Below are positions 34,701 through 46,956 of a stretch of 64,000 nt of DNA, one piece after another (within the stretch, counting starts at the first letter, position 1; each line of letters begins with the position of its first letter). The stretch is from the NCBI GenBank assembly GCA_026120185.1, contig JANUWF010001691.1:725326-789325 (forward strand). Direction: 5' to 3'. The DNA comes from Voacanga thouarsii. Taxonomy: Eukaryota > Streptophyta > Magnoliopsida > Gentianales > Apocynaceae. The notes below the pieces were generated by a model that saw only the letters and a program-made list of their open reading frames with translations, was not told where the DNA came from and ran no database searches. The position numbers and the translations under genes are program-made.

Positions 34701-35240
34701 TCTCACTGAAAGTATCTATTAGAAGCTCAAGTAGCATGTCAATGGACTTATTCGACCAACCATTGAGTACCTTCAAGTGTAACAATCGCATGATGAATGA
34801 CAAAGAAGAAAATTTGGTACAACTTAGATATAACACCACTTTCGCCTCTTCTAATAGTTTAAGTATCTCTCACAAATCTTCAGGCTCTTCATTTGCATTC
34901 TAGTGCTCATTTATCCCATCTACATCTTGAACAATCCCAACCATATTATCCCCTTGTACGTTGTTTAGTGGAGAAATATTAATATTTGTACTGCTAGAAG
35001 ATAAGTATGTTTTCCCATGAGCACTCTAGTTTTTGTACCAACGCATGAAACCCCACATTTGACAATGTTGTTTGATTTCTATTGCACTATATAAAAGTAA
35101 CTATTATGACACTTCATACATGGACAATATATTTTAGCTCCATTATGTTTGTCTCTCAATGTAAATTTTATAAAGGTATCCAAACCCTTATTATATTCAT
35201 CACCTAAACAGTCCTTTGAGTCAATCCATGATTGATCCAT
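31800..35240 (-). pseudogene. En/Spm (CACTA) TNP2-type transposase, decayed
   Basis: The start ATG at 35240 gives MDQSWID, the transposase-associated domain, followed by CPCMKC. TNP2 blocks follow: LHLKVLNGWSNKS near 34770, HCGVCNAPRYK near 34560, SPIRWHKESRV near 34430, PPWLCMKQPYF near 34220, WTISDFPAYGNLSGYS near 34030 and CFLHHRRFL near 33900. Further on are GLKSHDSHILLQ near 33310 and a DUF4218-like stretch to about 32780 (MEECMIF, SRYLD). A DUF4216-like C-terminus ends it (CDWLDVHWGVKVN near 32140, FILTNQAEQVWY near 32020). Numerous frameshifts and stops. The enzyme would cut and join the CACTA ends; this copy cannot be active. Confidence 0.85.
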
Positions 35241-36045
35241 TTCTTTATTTCTATAATAATAATTGGAAATGAAATAAGATGGCAGGATGTGTAAGAATTA
35301 TTTGTAAAAATTTTGATAGAGTTTCCCCTACAAATTGACAATATTTTCCAACAGAAAATAAATAATGGATATGTGTCAATGTATTGGAGAAAAGGTTATT
35401 TCCTAAAGTCATAACAATCTTTGGAGAAAAAGGTTATTTCCTAAAGTCCTCAATATTCTAATTCGGAGAGACCATATTCTTCACAGAAAAACACAAAGAT
35501 CTATAAACCTTGTTATTGAAAGGCTTTAGGAAAATTAGTCAAAAATTATGAACAATTCCCGTTATGAAAATTCACATCTTTCATTTAACCTAACATGGTA
35601 TATAAAGTTGAAAGTGTAAAAAATGTTGGCAAAAAACAGGCCAAAAATGCAAAAAATATAGAACACAAACATCACCATTCCAATTCTACAACCCACTATA
35701 ACAACAAAAATGCACAACACAATTCGTATCCCAACTAATCATCATCCAATCTTAGTTCATCATCAACCTCTGCCAATTTATATTAGAAAGGTAAAAAAAA
35801 TATATGCAAAAGATTGACAAAATAAAATACAGAATCCTAGTTCAATTTAAACAAATGGCTAATGCATTCATTTTCAGTAGATTTAATTACTAGTATAACA
35901 GAAGAAAAAAACAGTAATAAAATGAAACCCCGCATTAGTATAAAAAATTAAAATAAAATCAGTCTATTTTATTCAAATTCTCTGTAAAAAAATTTTTAAA
36001 AAATTTTGACAGAGTTTTCCCTATAAATTGAATATTTTCCAGGCA
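35241..36045 (-). mobile_element. En/Spm 5' noncoding region with a duplicated block
   Basis: Upstream of the TNP2 start. A roughly 55-bp block with TTTTGATAGAGTTTCCCCTA (35313) and CAAATTGACAATATTTTCC (35331) recurs, diverged, at 35980-36040. Repeats of this sort are common near CACTA ends. No terminal CACTA inverted repeat could be fixed. Confidence 0.4.
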
Positions 36046-37661
36046 CTAAGCTACCTCGAAATGCGCAACTATGCAATTCAACCAACAATATATAGTATAA
36101 ATCTAATTTAAGGGTAATCACCCATTACCCATGGGAAGTGATCACCCATCACTCATGGGGATCCAGTAATTAAATATAAAATTAATTTTCTTACCTTACT
36201 AATGCTCTTCTGCACAGTCAAACAAACAAATGTATCTTTAACCTGTGGCACATATCAAATGCTACTTAATTAGTTAAACTAAGAAGAAAAAAAGAATAAA
36301 GGCACATTATTAAATGGATGAAATTTTATTTATTAGCAAAAGTTCATTCTATGCAATCCGATTTCTTTCTTTTTCTTTTCCTTTTTTTTTTTTAGGGGGG
36401 GTGTTTTAAAGAGGCAGTTAAATGATATTTGTATGTAAATTTATTGATGTAGAACATGCATAGTTAGGAGCGAAACTAGAAATTAACATTAGAAGACAAT
36501 TATGTGCCTTACTATGCAATGTTTGGACTCAATGGCTATAGTTCCAAACTAGCTATTAACTCTAAATTATCATTAACATCTAATTGGAGTTTAATAGCTT
36601 CTTCTTAGCTAATCTTTTTACATGTTTCATCACTAAGTTTCTTCATTTTGTGGATTGTTAACATGTAACATGACCTCAAGTATACCTTGTCCACTGACTT
36701 ATAATGCTAGCAGGGCATTAGTAAGGCTTATTCAGTTCAGATTAGGGTAGTTTAGATTAGGGCAATTTTATTGTAGTGGGAATCATAACTCTTCACTGCC
36801 TCAATTGATCTAAGATGAAGGCTTTGTAACATTATTGCCCAAAAATATTACTCTCAACAGTCGATGGCAAACTTCAATAATCTGCACTTCAATAAGCTTA
36901 ATATTGAGGAAAGAACATACCAAAAGAATGAGAATCATGTAAAAAACACAGCTTAGTGCAAAAAATAAACTTACTAGAAAGCTCCATATACAAAGCAATG
37001 AACTAGGGATATCTAAGGCCTTCTTGGTGCAGACCTATCTTTATCATCATGTACACTAATCACCATATTTGTTTTGAATAGACTACCACGACTAATGGCT
37101 AAGCAGCTAGTCATATCACCAAAGGATGATCCACAAGACATCCTATTTAAAATAGGCCATGAACATAGGAGCAAGATGTAAGAACTCAATGCCATAAATT
37201 GTTTAAGCTATTCAAAAGAGCAGTATCATGAATTTTCATCAAAATGCAAGGGAAAATATGTAAGTAACCATTCCAACAATAGGAGAAAAAGTAATTTTCC
37301 TGCTCTTGGCAGTGTCCTTAATTTGGGCCAAGTTGATAATCGTATCTAAATTCATAAATTGTTTTTATATGGTGTAAAATGTCTGACAGATCCCTTTTCT
37401 ATATACACATTTCTTAATACAACAAAAGATTTCTTGACTCAACTTCATCACTAGTTTATATAAAAAGAAAAAAAAGGATATATATAAAACAAAAGGAAGA
37501 AAATAAGAAAAATGAGCCTATATCAATTAAACATCAGTCCACAATTTCATGCTACCTGATGAAGTACATCAGCAACAAATTGTAGTGTTGTAATAGAGGG
37601 TAAATAGACATAAAAAGGGCTGTAAATACACCGAAGACCTAAGTATCGTGCCAAAGAGATT
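36046..37661. other. No recognisable gene; possible original host sequence
   Basis: AT-rich sequence without family resemblance that I can name. Two short minus-strand frames (36810-36998 and 37013-37195) exist; the second encodes a serine-rich 60-residue peptide unlike any transposon protein I know, but nothing supports expression. A small duplicated ATCACCCAT...CATGGG unit lies at 36116-36162. This is the left flank of Copia-3, so it predates that insertion. Confidence 0.4.
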
Positions 37662-37666
37662 GCTGT

Positions 37667-39452
37667 TGTTGGGAAATATGCCCTTTTAGACTAGGTTTTT
37701 TATCTAAACTTCGAATATTTTAATAAAAAAATTTATCTTCGGGATTTGTTTGTGAATTTGCATTTTATTTGTGCACAATTACATTTGGAAAAGACCCATT
37801 GTGTTTAAGTAAGTGGTCCATGTGAATAGTGATCTTTTACAGTAAGGTATGGATCACGGGTTACTTAACACATAAACATTTGTTCTTAACCGATTTATGA
37901 GCATGGGAATCTCATCATGTCTAGGTTATTATGTTATGAATTCCAAACGGGGAATGGCTTACCTTTAAACAGTGAGTAGTCCACTCACTTCATAACATAA
38001 ACGTATTTCAAATATGTAGAACAGGACCTGTAGTAGTGGTTTCTTAAAGTATTGTATGGGAGAAACCTAGACTACTACTATTACAGTGTGGACTAGTACT
38101 CTACGACTTAAGTATGAGTTGGTGATCTAACGAAGTTGGAATCATGTACTTTGATATGCTTTAGTTGAGGTTCTATCGTAGGACCAATATACTTGCATGT
38201 TGGGTATGTGTGACTAGTTAGTTAAGACAGACTTGTACAAGATAGTTTCTATACTATATCACCCCTTGTGGTTGTCCGAATGATCTAAATATCCAGGGCC
38301 CTATAAAACATGACTTGGATGTTTATTTTAGGGTAGCTCCCTTAGAAAGCGAAAACAATCTAGGAAGTCGTGGATTATTGGACTAGAAGCCTAAGGATGG
38401 TAGATGTCATTTAGAGAGATGTTAGTACATTTCTTCCTCTCTAATGCACGGCAATGTATGGAAGGGTATTTTAGTTATTTCACCTTTAGGTCGAAGACTT
38501 TGCTAACGCAAAATTGTCCTCGAAGTCAATATTTTCTTATGGTGATATTAGAAATTATTTAAAATGCAAAATACAGCTATTTATATAGAAATGGTATTTT
38601 GGTCATTTTAGTAGCCAAGGCAATATGTCTTTTGGTCCCCAGTATAGAACGTAAGTCCTAATTATATACAGGCTAAGGAATTGGTCTTAAATTAAATGAA
38701 ATTTATTTTATTTAAGTAGCCTGATTTAATTATTGGGTTAGAATAAAATAAAGGTCCACAAAGAGAGAGAGAATTAATTAAGCTAGTTTGGTGGGTTAAT
38801 TAATTATTCAGGACTTTGGCGCAGTTTGAATAATTAAATATTGACCTGGGACTAAACTAATATAGGCTTGTTAATTAGACTAGTTTATTTGGGGTGGAAA
38901 ACTAATTATTTATTGGACCATTTATTTGGTTCTAATTAGAATAATTAATTTGGTCCAAGAGGCTAAACTAAGAGTCTAATGGGCTAAATTAAAAATTCAA
39001 TTTAACCTAGGGTTTTATTTAGGTTAAATAGGAAAATAAAGATGTATGTTGTTTTCTTCTTCTCTAAAAGAAAGAAAAATAGACGGCCTCTTTTCTCTCT
39101 AAGAAATTCCTTAGTCTTGTGAGTTGTTCACCAAATGTGGATTAGGCAGGCCATATACTGGAAGATTGAGAGAGAATTTAGCATTCATATACATGCACAG
39201 ATGCAATAGGTGGCTTGCAAGAATCACACCAGAGGTTTCTACCAATGCACCTACCCCAATTCCACATATTCCAGTCCAGTCAACTTTGAGAACAAGAAGA
39301 GGTAAAAAAAAAATTTTCCTCTCGGAGCCCGGTCAGGCTGGGACTGGCGCCGGCTGAGGCCGCCGGCTCTGATCTAGAACTATTGTTGCATTTTTTTTTT
39401 TTTTCTTGTTCTTCATAGCTTTGCTGTGTTTTGCTTCCCCTTTAAATCTTCA
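37667..39452 (+). repeat. Copia-3 5' LTR
   Basis: Begins TGTTGGGAAATATGCCC and ends AAATCTTCA. It aligns throughout with 49384-51146. Near its 3' end is a GC-rich patch (39325-39375: GACTGGCGCCGGCTGAGG). It should carry promoter and polyadenylation signals, but I could not fix a TATA box confidently. Confidence 0.9.
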
Positions 39453-39454
39453 AT

Positions 39455-39469
39455 TGATATCAGAGTATG
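39455..39469 (+). other. Copia-3 primer-binding site (tRNA-iMet type)
   Basis: TGATATCAGAGTATG, two bases after the LTR end; a slightly altered TGGTATCAGAGCATG. Confidence 0.8.
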
Positions 39470-41196
39470 AAGATTTTGTGCAAATATAGGAAGCATGCAT
39501 GATAGTAAATAAAACTGGACACATATGTGTGATTAACATGTGATCCTTCGCTATTTTTGGTATGGATAGATTCTCTGTTAAACCTCTCGGATGGAGGTAT
39601 AGGAGATTTGTAATTCACTATTTTTCCAAAAGCAAATCGTGTAAGCCTAATCTTAATGGGTATAGGCGGTTGTTGGTTTTTGGTGTTGTTCTATTTGGGT
39701 TGAAATTGGAAAGCCAAGAACTGAAAGAAAGTTGTAGAAAACAATGAAGAAATTTGTAGAAGACGACCCAGGAAAAAAATCTGAGGAAGAGAAGCACTGT
39801 TCATCGGCTCGGCTTGGAGAGTCGTGCCGCGAGCAGTTCTCTGTACCTGGAGCCACAGCGGCTCGACATGGCATGGCAACAGCTTGATTGAATTGCAATT
39901 CGTCCGAAAAATGGGACAGCACGCGGGTCGCCCATGAATGCTCGTTCCAGTGCAGCGGGTGTTGTGGACCGCAGTGCAAATGGGTGCTCGATCCAGTGCG
40001 GTGGGTAAAATGGACTAAGGAGAAATTTTTTATTTTTGCTTGCAATTTTCTTGCATTTTCTTTTTTTGTTTTGGGTTCCATACCAGGCGAAGTTAATAAT
40101 TTTGCAATAGTTAATATTCGTAGAATATTTTTGCATGAAAAATATTAGTAAGGGATTTTAGGATTAAACAATACCATTAATTAATTAATTAATGTGTTTG
40201 ATTCCATTATTTGGATACTTAGGTTTAAAAATAGAAGAGTATGAAAACGTCTACTGTTTTCTAGGATGCTATTTATTTTTCAGTACCTATGTGCGCATTT
40301 TCTCAAAGACCAAAGTCTTTGGAAATTTTTTTTACAAGAAATATTTTTCCTACAAATTAAATGGTTATTTTAATTTGAACAAAAATTAATCCTTAGGTAT
40401 TTTCTCAAAGGATTTAATCCTTAACATAGAAAATATATTAGATTTAGATATTTTAGTAAGTTGATAATAAAAGAATTTTGTTTTATTCTTGCACAAGAAA
40501 AAATTGTTTTATCAAATAATCTTGAGACCAAAGTCTCTAGAAAGTTTTAATTAGAAAATTTTTGAAATCATTAAGTTTTTAACTTAAATAAAATTAGTCT
40601 ATGGAAAAATCTCTCAAATGATATAAACCTTGACATAGAGATTTTAATGGATTTAGATATTTTATTTTTTGAGTTAAGGGAAAACTTAATGGAAAATTTC
40701 AAAAAGATATTTTTCAGAAAAACCCTTATTTTAAAAGACTAAGTGGGAGAAGGGTTCCAATGGCCCCACGGCTTCCATCACGATCCTCATTAGAGATCGT
40801 GGGTCCCCTCACGTCACCCTGGGAGTAAACCCATATAGGATGGGGATACCACAAGGATCTAGATCTAATGGAGGGAAGTAATTAATAACCCGGGATACGT
40901 ACTATAATCGGCCAGCCTTTCGTTAGAGGTTATAGTGCAAGGTATGGCCATAGGAAATGAGAGGAAACACCCATCCCCTCGATGGAGTTATCCTCTAGAT
41001 CATTACCTAGAAGGGAAATTAATTTGTGGTGGTTAACACACTTAGCTTAGGGAACTGTTAATCTTCCCAAGAAGCTATGTCAGTTTTCCTAAGAACTAAA
41101 TTAGTTATTTTCAGTTTTTGCTATAAGGATAAAGTACACAAATTTATTTTGTTTTCACAAACTAAATCTTTTTCTTTTATTTTTGTTTTTTCAAAA
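39470..41196 (+). mobile_element. Copia-3 leader with GC-rich cassette
   Basis: Long noncoding leader. A GC-rich stretch at about 39795-40010 (units such as GGCTCGGCTTGGAGAG and CAGCGGCTCGACATGG, CCAGTGCAGCGGG and CCAGTGCGGTGGG) begins about 340 nt after the primer site, the position used by the cassettes of Copia-2 and Copia-4. A second, milder GC-rich block with an inverted repeat around CACGATC...GATCGTG lies at 40777-40801. The short frames at 39562-40148 read through the cassette and are not credible genes. Confidence 0.65.
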
Positions 41197-42000
41197 ATGG
41201 TGGGAGGTTCTTTTAGTCATTTAGCCGTTATTCTCCACGAGAATAAACTAATGGGTCCAAACTATGTGGACTGAAAAAGGAACTTGGACATAATACTCAC
41301 AGCGGAGGAGTATAAGTATGTCCTTTACAAGACCTGCCCTGTGATCAGGGAAGGTTTCACCGCTAAAGAGCGAGAGGCTGAGAAGGCGTGGAAGAAGGCT
41401 AACGAAATGGCATGCTGCTATATGTTAGCCTCCATGTCTAATGTGCTCTAGTTAAAACATGAGCACATGACTTCTGCGTATGATATTAGCCAGTCACTAG
41501 CCACTATATTCGCAGACAAGAGCCGGCCTGCAAGGCAGGAGGCTCTTCGAACAATAATCAACACTAAGATGGTTGAGGGAGCATCAGACAGAGAGCATAT
41601 GCTCAAGATGATTGCTGCTTTTAAGGAAGCAGAAATCTTAGGGGCTGTCATTGACTCTGAGAGCTAAGTGGACATGGTTATCGAATCTCTACCGGGTTCC
41701 TTTACTCAGTTCAAGTTGAATTACAACATGAACAAGTTAAACATGAATTTAACTGAGTTAATGAAGGAGCTCCAGATGGCGGAGAAGGTTATGAAGCCTC
41801 AATCAAAGGCTATGATTACTAAGGCTTCTTCCTCTAGAATTGGGCCCAAGCCCAAAAAGTTCAAAAGGAATAAGGGAAATGCAGCGGCCCAACCCAAGAC
41901 CCAGCCCAAAGATAAACCAAAGGGCAAGTGCTTCAAATATGGAATGAAGGGACATTGGAAAAATGAGTGTCTAGATCTGCAAGCTAAAAAAACCCCATAG
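41197..42000 (+). pseudogene. gag: Copia-3 gag
   Basis: The start MVGGSFSHLAVILHENKL at 41197 fits Copia gag, whose second half carries the UBN2 domain (MTSAYDISQSL, MVEGASDREHMLKM, MNKLNMNLTELMKELQMAE). The C-terminal zinc knuckle reads CFKYGMKGHWKNEC, with the second cysteine changed to tyrosine. Three in-frame stops (near 41272, 41449, 41665) lie in an otherwise collinear frame of about 268 codons, so the frame itself is intact. Gag would package the element RNA; the lost cysteine alone would impair that. Confidence 0.85.
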
Positions 42001-42029
42001 GTAATGTTTTCTATCTAGAGTCTATATTA

Positions 42030-42680
42030 ATGGTTGGATCGATTTTCACTTGGATTGTTGATTCAAGGGCCATTGATCACATCCATAACTCCTTGCAGGA
42101 GTTTAGAAAGATTAGAAGACTCAAGAAGGGCGAACATGGGCTACGCATAGAAAATGAAGCACAAGTATGGGCCCTTGTAGTGGGAAAGCTGGATCTTATT
42201 TTTTTATTGTAATAAAATAGTGGTTTTAAAAGATATTTTATATCTACCTGGATTTCGACAGAATTTGATTTCAGTTGCAAAACTAATAAATCAAGGATAT
42301 TCTGTATCTTTCCATTCTGGTATTTCTATCAGTAGAGATGGAGAAATTTTATGTACTGTGGCACATGTATGGAAATCTATTCTTCTTAAACCCTATTAAC
42401 AATCAATTAAATATCGTTTCATCTGAACCTTTAACTAGGAAGAAAATGACCAATGTCAATGACTCATATATTTGGCATCTAAGGTTAGGTCATATCAACT
42501 CAATCGGGATTCAGAGGTTAATCCAGATGGGCCCTTGGGCTCATTGAGATTGGAAAATTAGCCTCAGTGTGAATCCTGGCTAATAGGAAAGATGACCAAA
42601 AGGTATTTTACCCCAAAGGTGGATGAGCCAAGGAGATATTGAGTCTTGTTCACACTGATGTGTGTGATCCCTTGTCTACA
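42030..42680 (+). pseudogene. pol: Copia-3 protease and integrase N-terminal part
   Basis: The protease start WIVDSRAIDHIHNSLQ has the active-site D-S-G changed to D-S-R. Downstream lie RQNLISVAKL near 42260 and, in the GAG-pre-integrase region, SYIWHLRLGHINS near 42465. LSLVHTDVCDPLST carries the first integrase aspartate at 42657. The reading is interrupted at 42680 by TGL-3 and resumes at 46957 as PVRGSFEYF; deleting the insertion and one copy of the CTACA duplication restores the frame exactly. Frame changes near 42210 and 42540 predate or follow the insertion. Confidence 0.85.
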
Positions 42681-45600
42681 TGTGAAACCCCAGTTGAAAC
42701 CAACCTTAGAGTAAAGGGGTTGGGATGCATATCATACTTTATTGCATGCATAAATATATTTTCATATAATTTTATGTGCTTTGGATTTGTGATTTGTAGC
42801 CTAGATGGCTTATTTGTGCTTGTTGAGTAAGAAGGGCAAAATGATAATTTTTGCTTGAGGTGAAAATAGGGAGATAGCATGAGGATTAAATAGGAAAAAT
42901 ATATGGGAGAGAAAATAAGAACAAGGGTTGTTGTGGTTTAGTGGGTAGAGCTTTGGAATTAATTCTTGAGGTCTTGGGTTCAAATTCCATCATTGGAGTT
43001 TTAGCATGCTTACATTTTATTTTGTGTAGGAAGGCCATATTTTCAGCCTTGTATGCCTTAGTGAAGAGTAGGAATGTTGTCCTAAGGGAGACATGATAGG
43101 AATATCCTAATCCTACTCTTGTACCTTACAAAAATTTCCAAGGGAATTCACACCCTTCTTGATCCTTAGTTTTTCTTGCTTCCCAATTCATTAAGTTGTT
43201 CAATTTATTCAAGCCAACTTTATTCCAGAAAAATTCCAGCAAGGTTCTATGAGGTTCAGGTTTCAAAAATGGCTATGAGTGAGTTATCTAGTGGCCGAAA
43301 ATGGGAAGGAGTGTCGGAAGGTTTCCAAGAGAATTAATCTCCATGGTTGAACCTTCAAAACTCCAACCTAGCTGTGTTCATTTCCTTCATGTTGTAAACT
43401 GAAAATTTTCCAGCTTTTTGTCCAGTCCAAGTGTCAAAATTTTCAGCCACCTTTACCTCTCAAATTTTTCCAGAACAATGGTCAAACCACTCAGCTTGAA
43501 GACTGAAAATCACAGCCAAAAACGAGTTGCACAAAATTTGTGCAAACCAGAAAATTTTTCTGGACAATTTCGCAGCTTTGGTGAGCTTAAACCAAGTTGA
43601 TTCTTCTAGTTTTTCACCCAGCATCTTAGCCACGTTTTTCCTCCATAAAGAACGCTGGAAATTAGCCTTGAAAGACCTTTGAATACCCCTTCAAAACCTC
43701 TGCAAACTAACTGAACAATGGCAGCAAAATCTGCTTAGAATTTTCCATCAAACTTGCGAAAAAAAAAAAAACTGGGCAGAATTTCCAGCTTTCTTCCTTA
43801 TTCAGCCTTGACTGAAACTTCACCATTTTTTTGTACAAACTCCCCTTGAACAGACATGAACTGAGCTTCATCATCTTCCCCAACATTCTGCTCAAAAAAC
43901 CAGTCCATGGCTGCTCCTAAAAATTCTCCATCAATCACTCTAATCAAGCCATTGATTGGAGACCAAAATTTCAGCAATCATATTTAGTAAACTACTATAA
44001 TTCATCTCTTAAACAACCAGAAATCCCTTCACCTTTGTACTCTATATTTTCGGCCACCATTAAGCCCCTTCACACAGCTTTCATCCCAACAAAAACACTA
44101 ATCAACCAGCCAGCCATTAGAGCTTCCAAAAGCTCTCCATTGACCAAGATCTTCTTACCATATTTTGTTTCCAAAATTGATCCCCTAAAATATTCTTTTA
44201 GGATTTCAAACAACCAGCTTTCCTCTTCCTTTCAAACCAGAAAATTCAGTTGCCAAAACCCCTCAAGCAATTCGGCCACTCTCTTCCACAGAATTTTGGC
44301 CAACTCTCCCTCAATCCTCTTCATTCTCTTCAACCTTCAAGAACACTAAGAACACCTACTAACCTTCTCTCGCCTAAGACCACCAAAACCACTTCAATCT
44401 TTTTCAAAAAAATTACAGATTGTACGTACTCACTTCTGTGAATCTATTCCTACCACTTTTAACATCAAACTCGAAAATCAAGTCCTCTCCTTCGAATAAA
44501 AAAAAACCAGTATTTTCGAGAAGGCCAAGAACACCTTCAAGGTAAGCATGATCAATTAGCCCACCTTCTCTCATCTTCAAATTCTAATGAATATATGTAT
44601 ATATAAGCATACTAATGGACTCTCTCTCTCTCTCTTGGCTGAATGGTGACTTCAACCATGGCCATGTTTCCTTCATCTCTCTTGGTCGGATCAAGTCCCT
44701 AAGAGTTAGGATCTATTCAAAACTACTCCAAGGTACTCATCAATCAAGTAAGCCTCTTCAACCCTCTTTTTAAATTCTAGATTCATGTCTCTAGAATGAT
44801 ATTGGAAGGAGATGGATTATGATTAGGGTTTGAGCATGTGTTGTCGTGATGAGTTGAGATTGAAGCATGAATAAATATGTGTATATGATGGAGATGGGAT
44901 TGATGCATGATAATGATTGGTCTTGGTTAGGTTATATGATGTTTTAGGGTTTTATTGCATGCTCTCCATGTCATGAGTAGTATATGTGATCAAGCATGTT
45001 AGAGATTATGTCACCTTTGGTGAATAGGGTTTATGTTCAGGTATGATTGTTAAAGCCATGATTATGTTTATGTTAGTAGAGTTTAGATCATGTCTTGGTA
45101 AATTTAGATTCATGCCTTTATTCATGATTTGGATGATTTGATGAATTGGAGTGGAGTATATGTTCATGATTGTGGTTAGCATGTGGAAATATAATCATGA
45201 CCTTGTTGTCCCTAAGCTAATTTTATTTCATCAATAAAATAATTAATACTATGACTTCTTCTAGTAAATTTCGAAAACCCAAGGAAAATGTGGATTTGGT
45301 CTTATATATAAAATAGTGATATTTTAGTCAAATAAATGATAGCTTTTATTAAAGAAATAAAATATATAGATATTATATAAAATAATAATATCAAATAAAG
45401 CCTTTTATATAAGTAATCACAATAAGTGAAATATTAATTTTGTAAGTCTTATATTCATAAATACTATTAAAATTTATTTATTATCTTTTAATCAAAAACT
45501 ATTAAAATTTACTTACAACTAATTTTAGTTACCAATTATTTTCTAACAATTAATTATCAATAGATCATTATTTTAAATAATTGTATCTAGGTCCTAGGAC

Positions 45601-46951
45601 CCTTTATCAAATAAACCCTAATTTATTTTTAGCAAGATTTAAACTTTTAACTTATAGTACCTATTTTCCATACCCTAGTTATTTTAATACCAAGCTAGAT
45701 TTATTTTATAAACCCTTTTATTTGTTATCTAGCCTTAAAGCTTGGGATACTAGGGACATAATGGTAGTAAGTTGAGTTAGTTTTATTTGTGAACGTGAAT
45801 TTTTGGCTTGAGTTTGATTATGGCTCATGTTTAACCCAGGTGGGGTTAGGTCAGCTGTTGGAGACCTTTACTTTGAGCAAGGATCAGGTAAGCTCCTGCA
45901 TAAAAACCGTTTGATGCAAAATGATTATTATGTCAAGCCAAATGTAGAGTGTATGGACACTCACTTCTGTAAAGGCAATTGAGGATTGTCCTTTTTCCCA
46001 TTTCAGTCAAACAAATTATTTGAAAAATCAATGAACAGATTTACTCAAATCCTAAAACTCTTTCCAAAACTGATTTTGACAAAGACTTTAGAAATCCTTA
46101 ATTGCCATTTTTAACTGGAACTATGTTTTGTTCATTTTCCCCTAAGTGGGATTAGTTACGTTGAGTACTCAATAAGGGTAGACTATTAGGACTAGTCTTT
46201 GAAGGGTTAGGGTAAGTCTATCAGTAGGTGGCCACCTCTGAGGGGTGAATCCTTCCCAGATAAGATGTCAGTCTAGTAGGTCGTGCCGATCCGAGCTAGC
46301 AGTTTTCAGTCAAGTGGACTGTGTGTTGTCGGACTGGACAACTGGTTTTGTTTGGGTATAGAGAAAGAGGAATATCTTACTCGGTAGGCCGATCACCTAC
46401 CTTTTGTCAATCTGCACAAAGTGTGGCATTCTGACCGTTGTATGGTTATAGGGCCCAACGTGTGGTAACCCATGACCACCTTTTTGAGTGGTTGATTTTA
46501 TTGTACATATATGGTTGGAAAAGCCAAAACACCACTCTTGATTTTGACTATTGTTTATTGTTTGCCAGTATTTCCCTTATGAAAATTTTATATTTTATAT
46601 CCACGAACTGTTTTCACTAGACACTCAAAGCACACACAGACTTATTGAGATTTTTATCACATCACCCATTTTTACCATGATTTCAGGTCGATCCTGCTAT
46701 GGGGATGAGTAGCAAGTGTTGTCTAGCTTGGAAGAGATTTTATTATTTATTTTTATGTAATGCTTTGGGAGTTGAGAGTGAATAATTTTTATTTCTGGAT
46801 TTGTTTTTGAATTCTTGGACTGTATAAGTTTTAATTTTTAAGTATTGCTTTATTCCATTGTTTGAATGTGTGAACTAGTTATAAAGACCCCTTGTCCTTT
46901 AGACGGGGCGACATCCCCGACCCTGTCGGGCCTAGGTAGTGGGGTGTAACA
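42681..46951 (+). mobile_element. TGL-3: 4.27-kb TG...CA element inside Copia-3 integrase
   Basis: Begins TGTGAAACCCC and ends GGGGTGTAACA, with a perfect 5-bp duplication CTACA at 42676-42680 and 46952-46956. Layout as in TGL-1 and TGL-2: A/B boxes (42934-42988), CCGAAA/TTTTCAGCC-rich part, CT repeat near 44620, AT-rich block, conserved 3' part (GAGTACTCAATAAGGGTAG near 46160, AAAGTGTGGCATTCTGACCG near 46417). A terminal hairpin CCCGAC/GTCGGG lies at 46916-46930. No ORF is shared with the other copies. It is younger than Copia-3, whose gene it splits. Confidence 0.85.
42934..42988 (+). other. tRNA-like A-box/B-box pair inside TGL-3
   Basis: TGGTTTAGTGG at 42934-42944 and GGGTTCAAATTCC at 42976-42988, spaced as in a tRNA. 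A five-pair T-stem is partly preserved (TTGGG opposite TCCAT); no closing acceptor stem. Confidence 0.55.
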
Positions 46952-46956
46952 CTACA

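Noticed and set aside
36810..37195. Two short minus-strand frames as a host gene
   Set aside because: About 60 residues each, separate frames, no recognisable domain or clear splice pattern; reported only as an unassigned region.
37580..37587. TTGTAGTG as the CACTA terminus of the En/Spm element
   Set aside because: No matching inverted terminus or 3-bp duplication was found on the other side, and short TTGTAGTG also occurs by chance at about 36770.
39653..40148. Overlapping open frames on both strands in the Copia-3 leader
   Set aside because: The GC-rich cassette lowers stop frequency in all frames; position before gag and lack of similarity argue against a gene.
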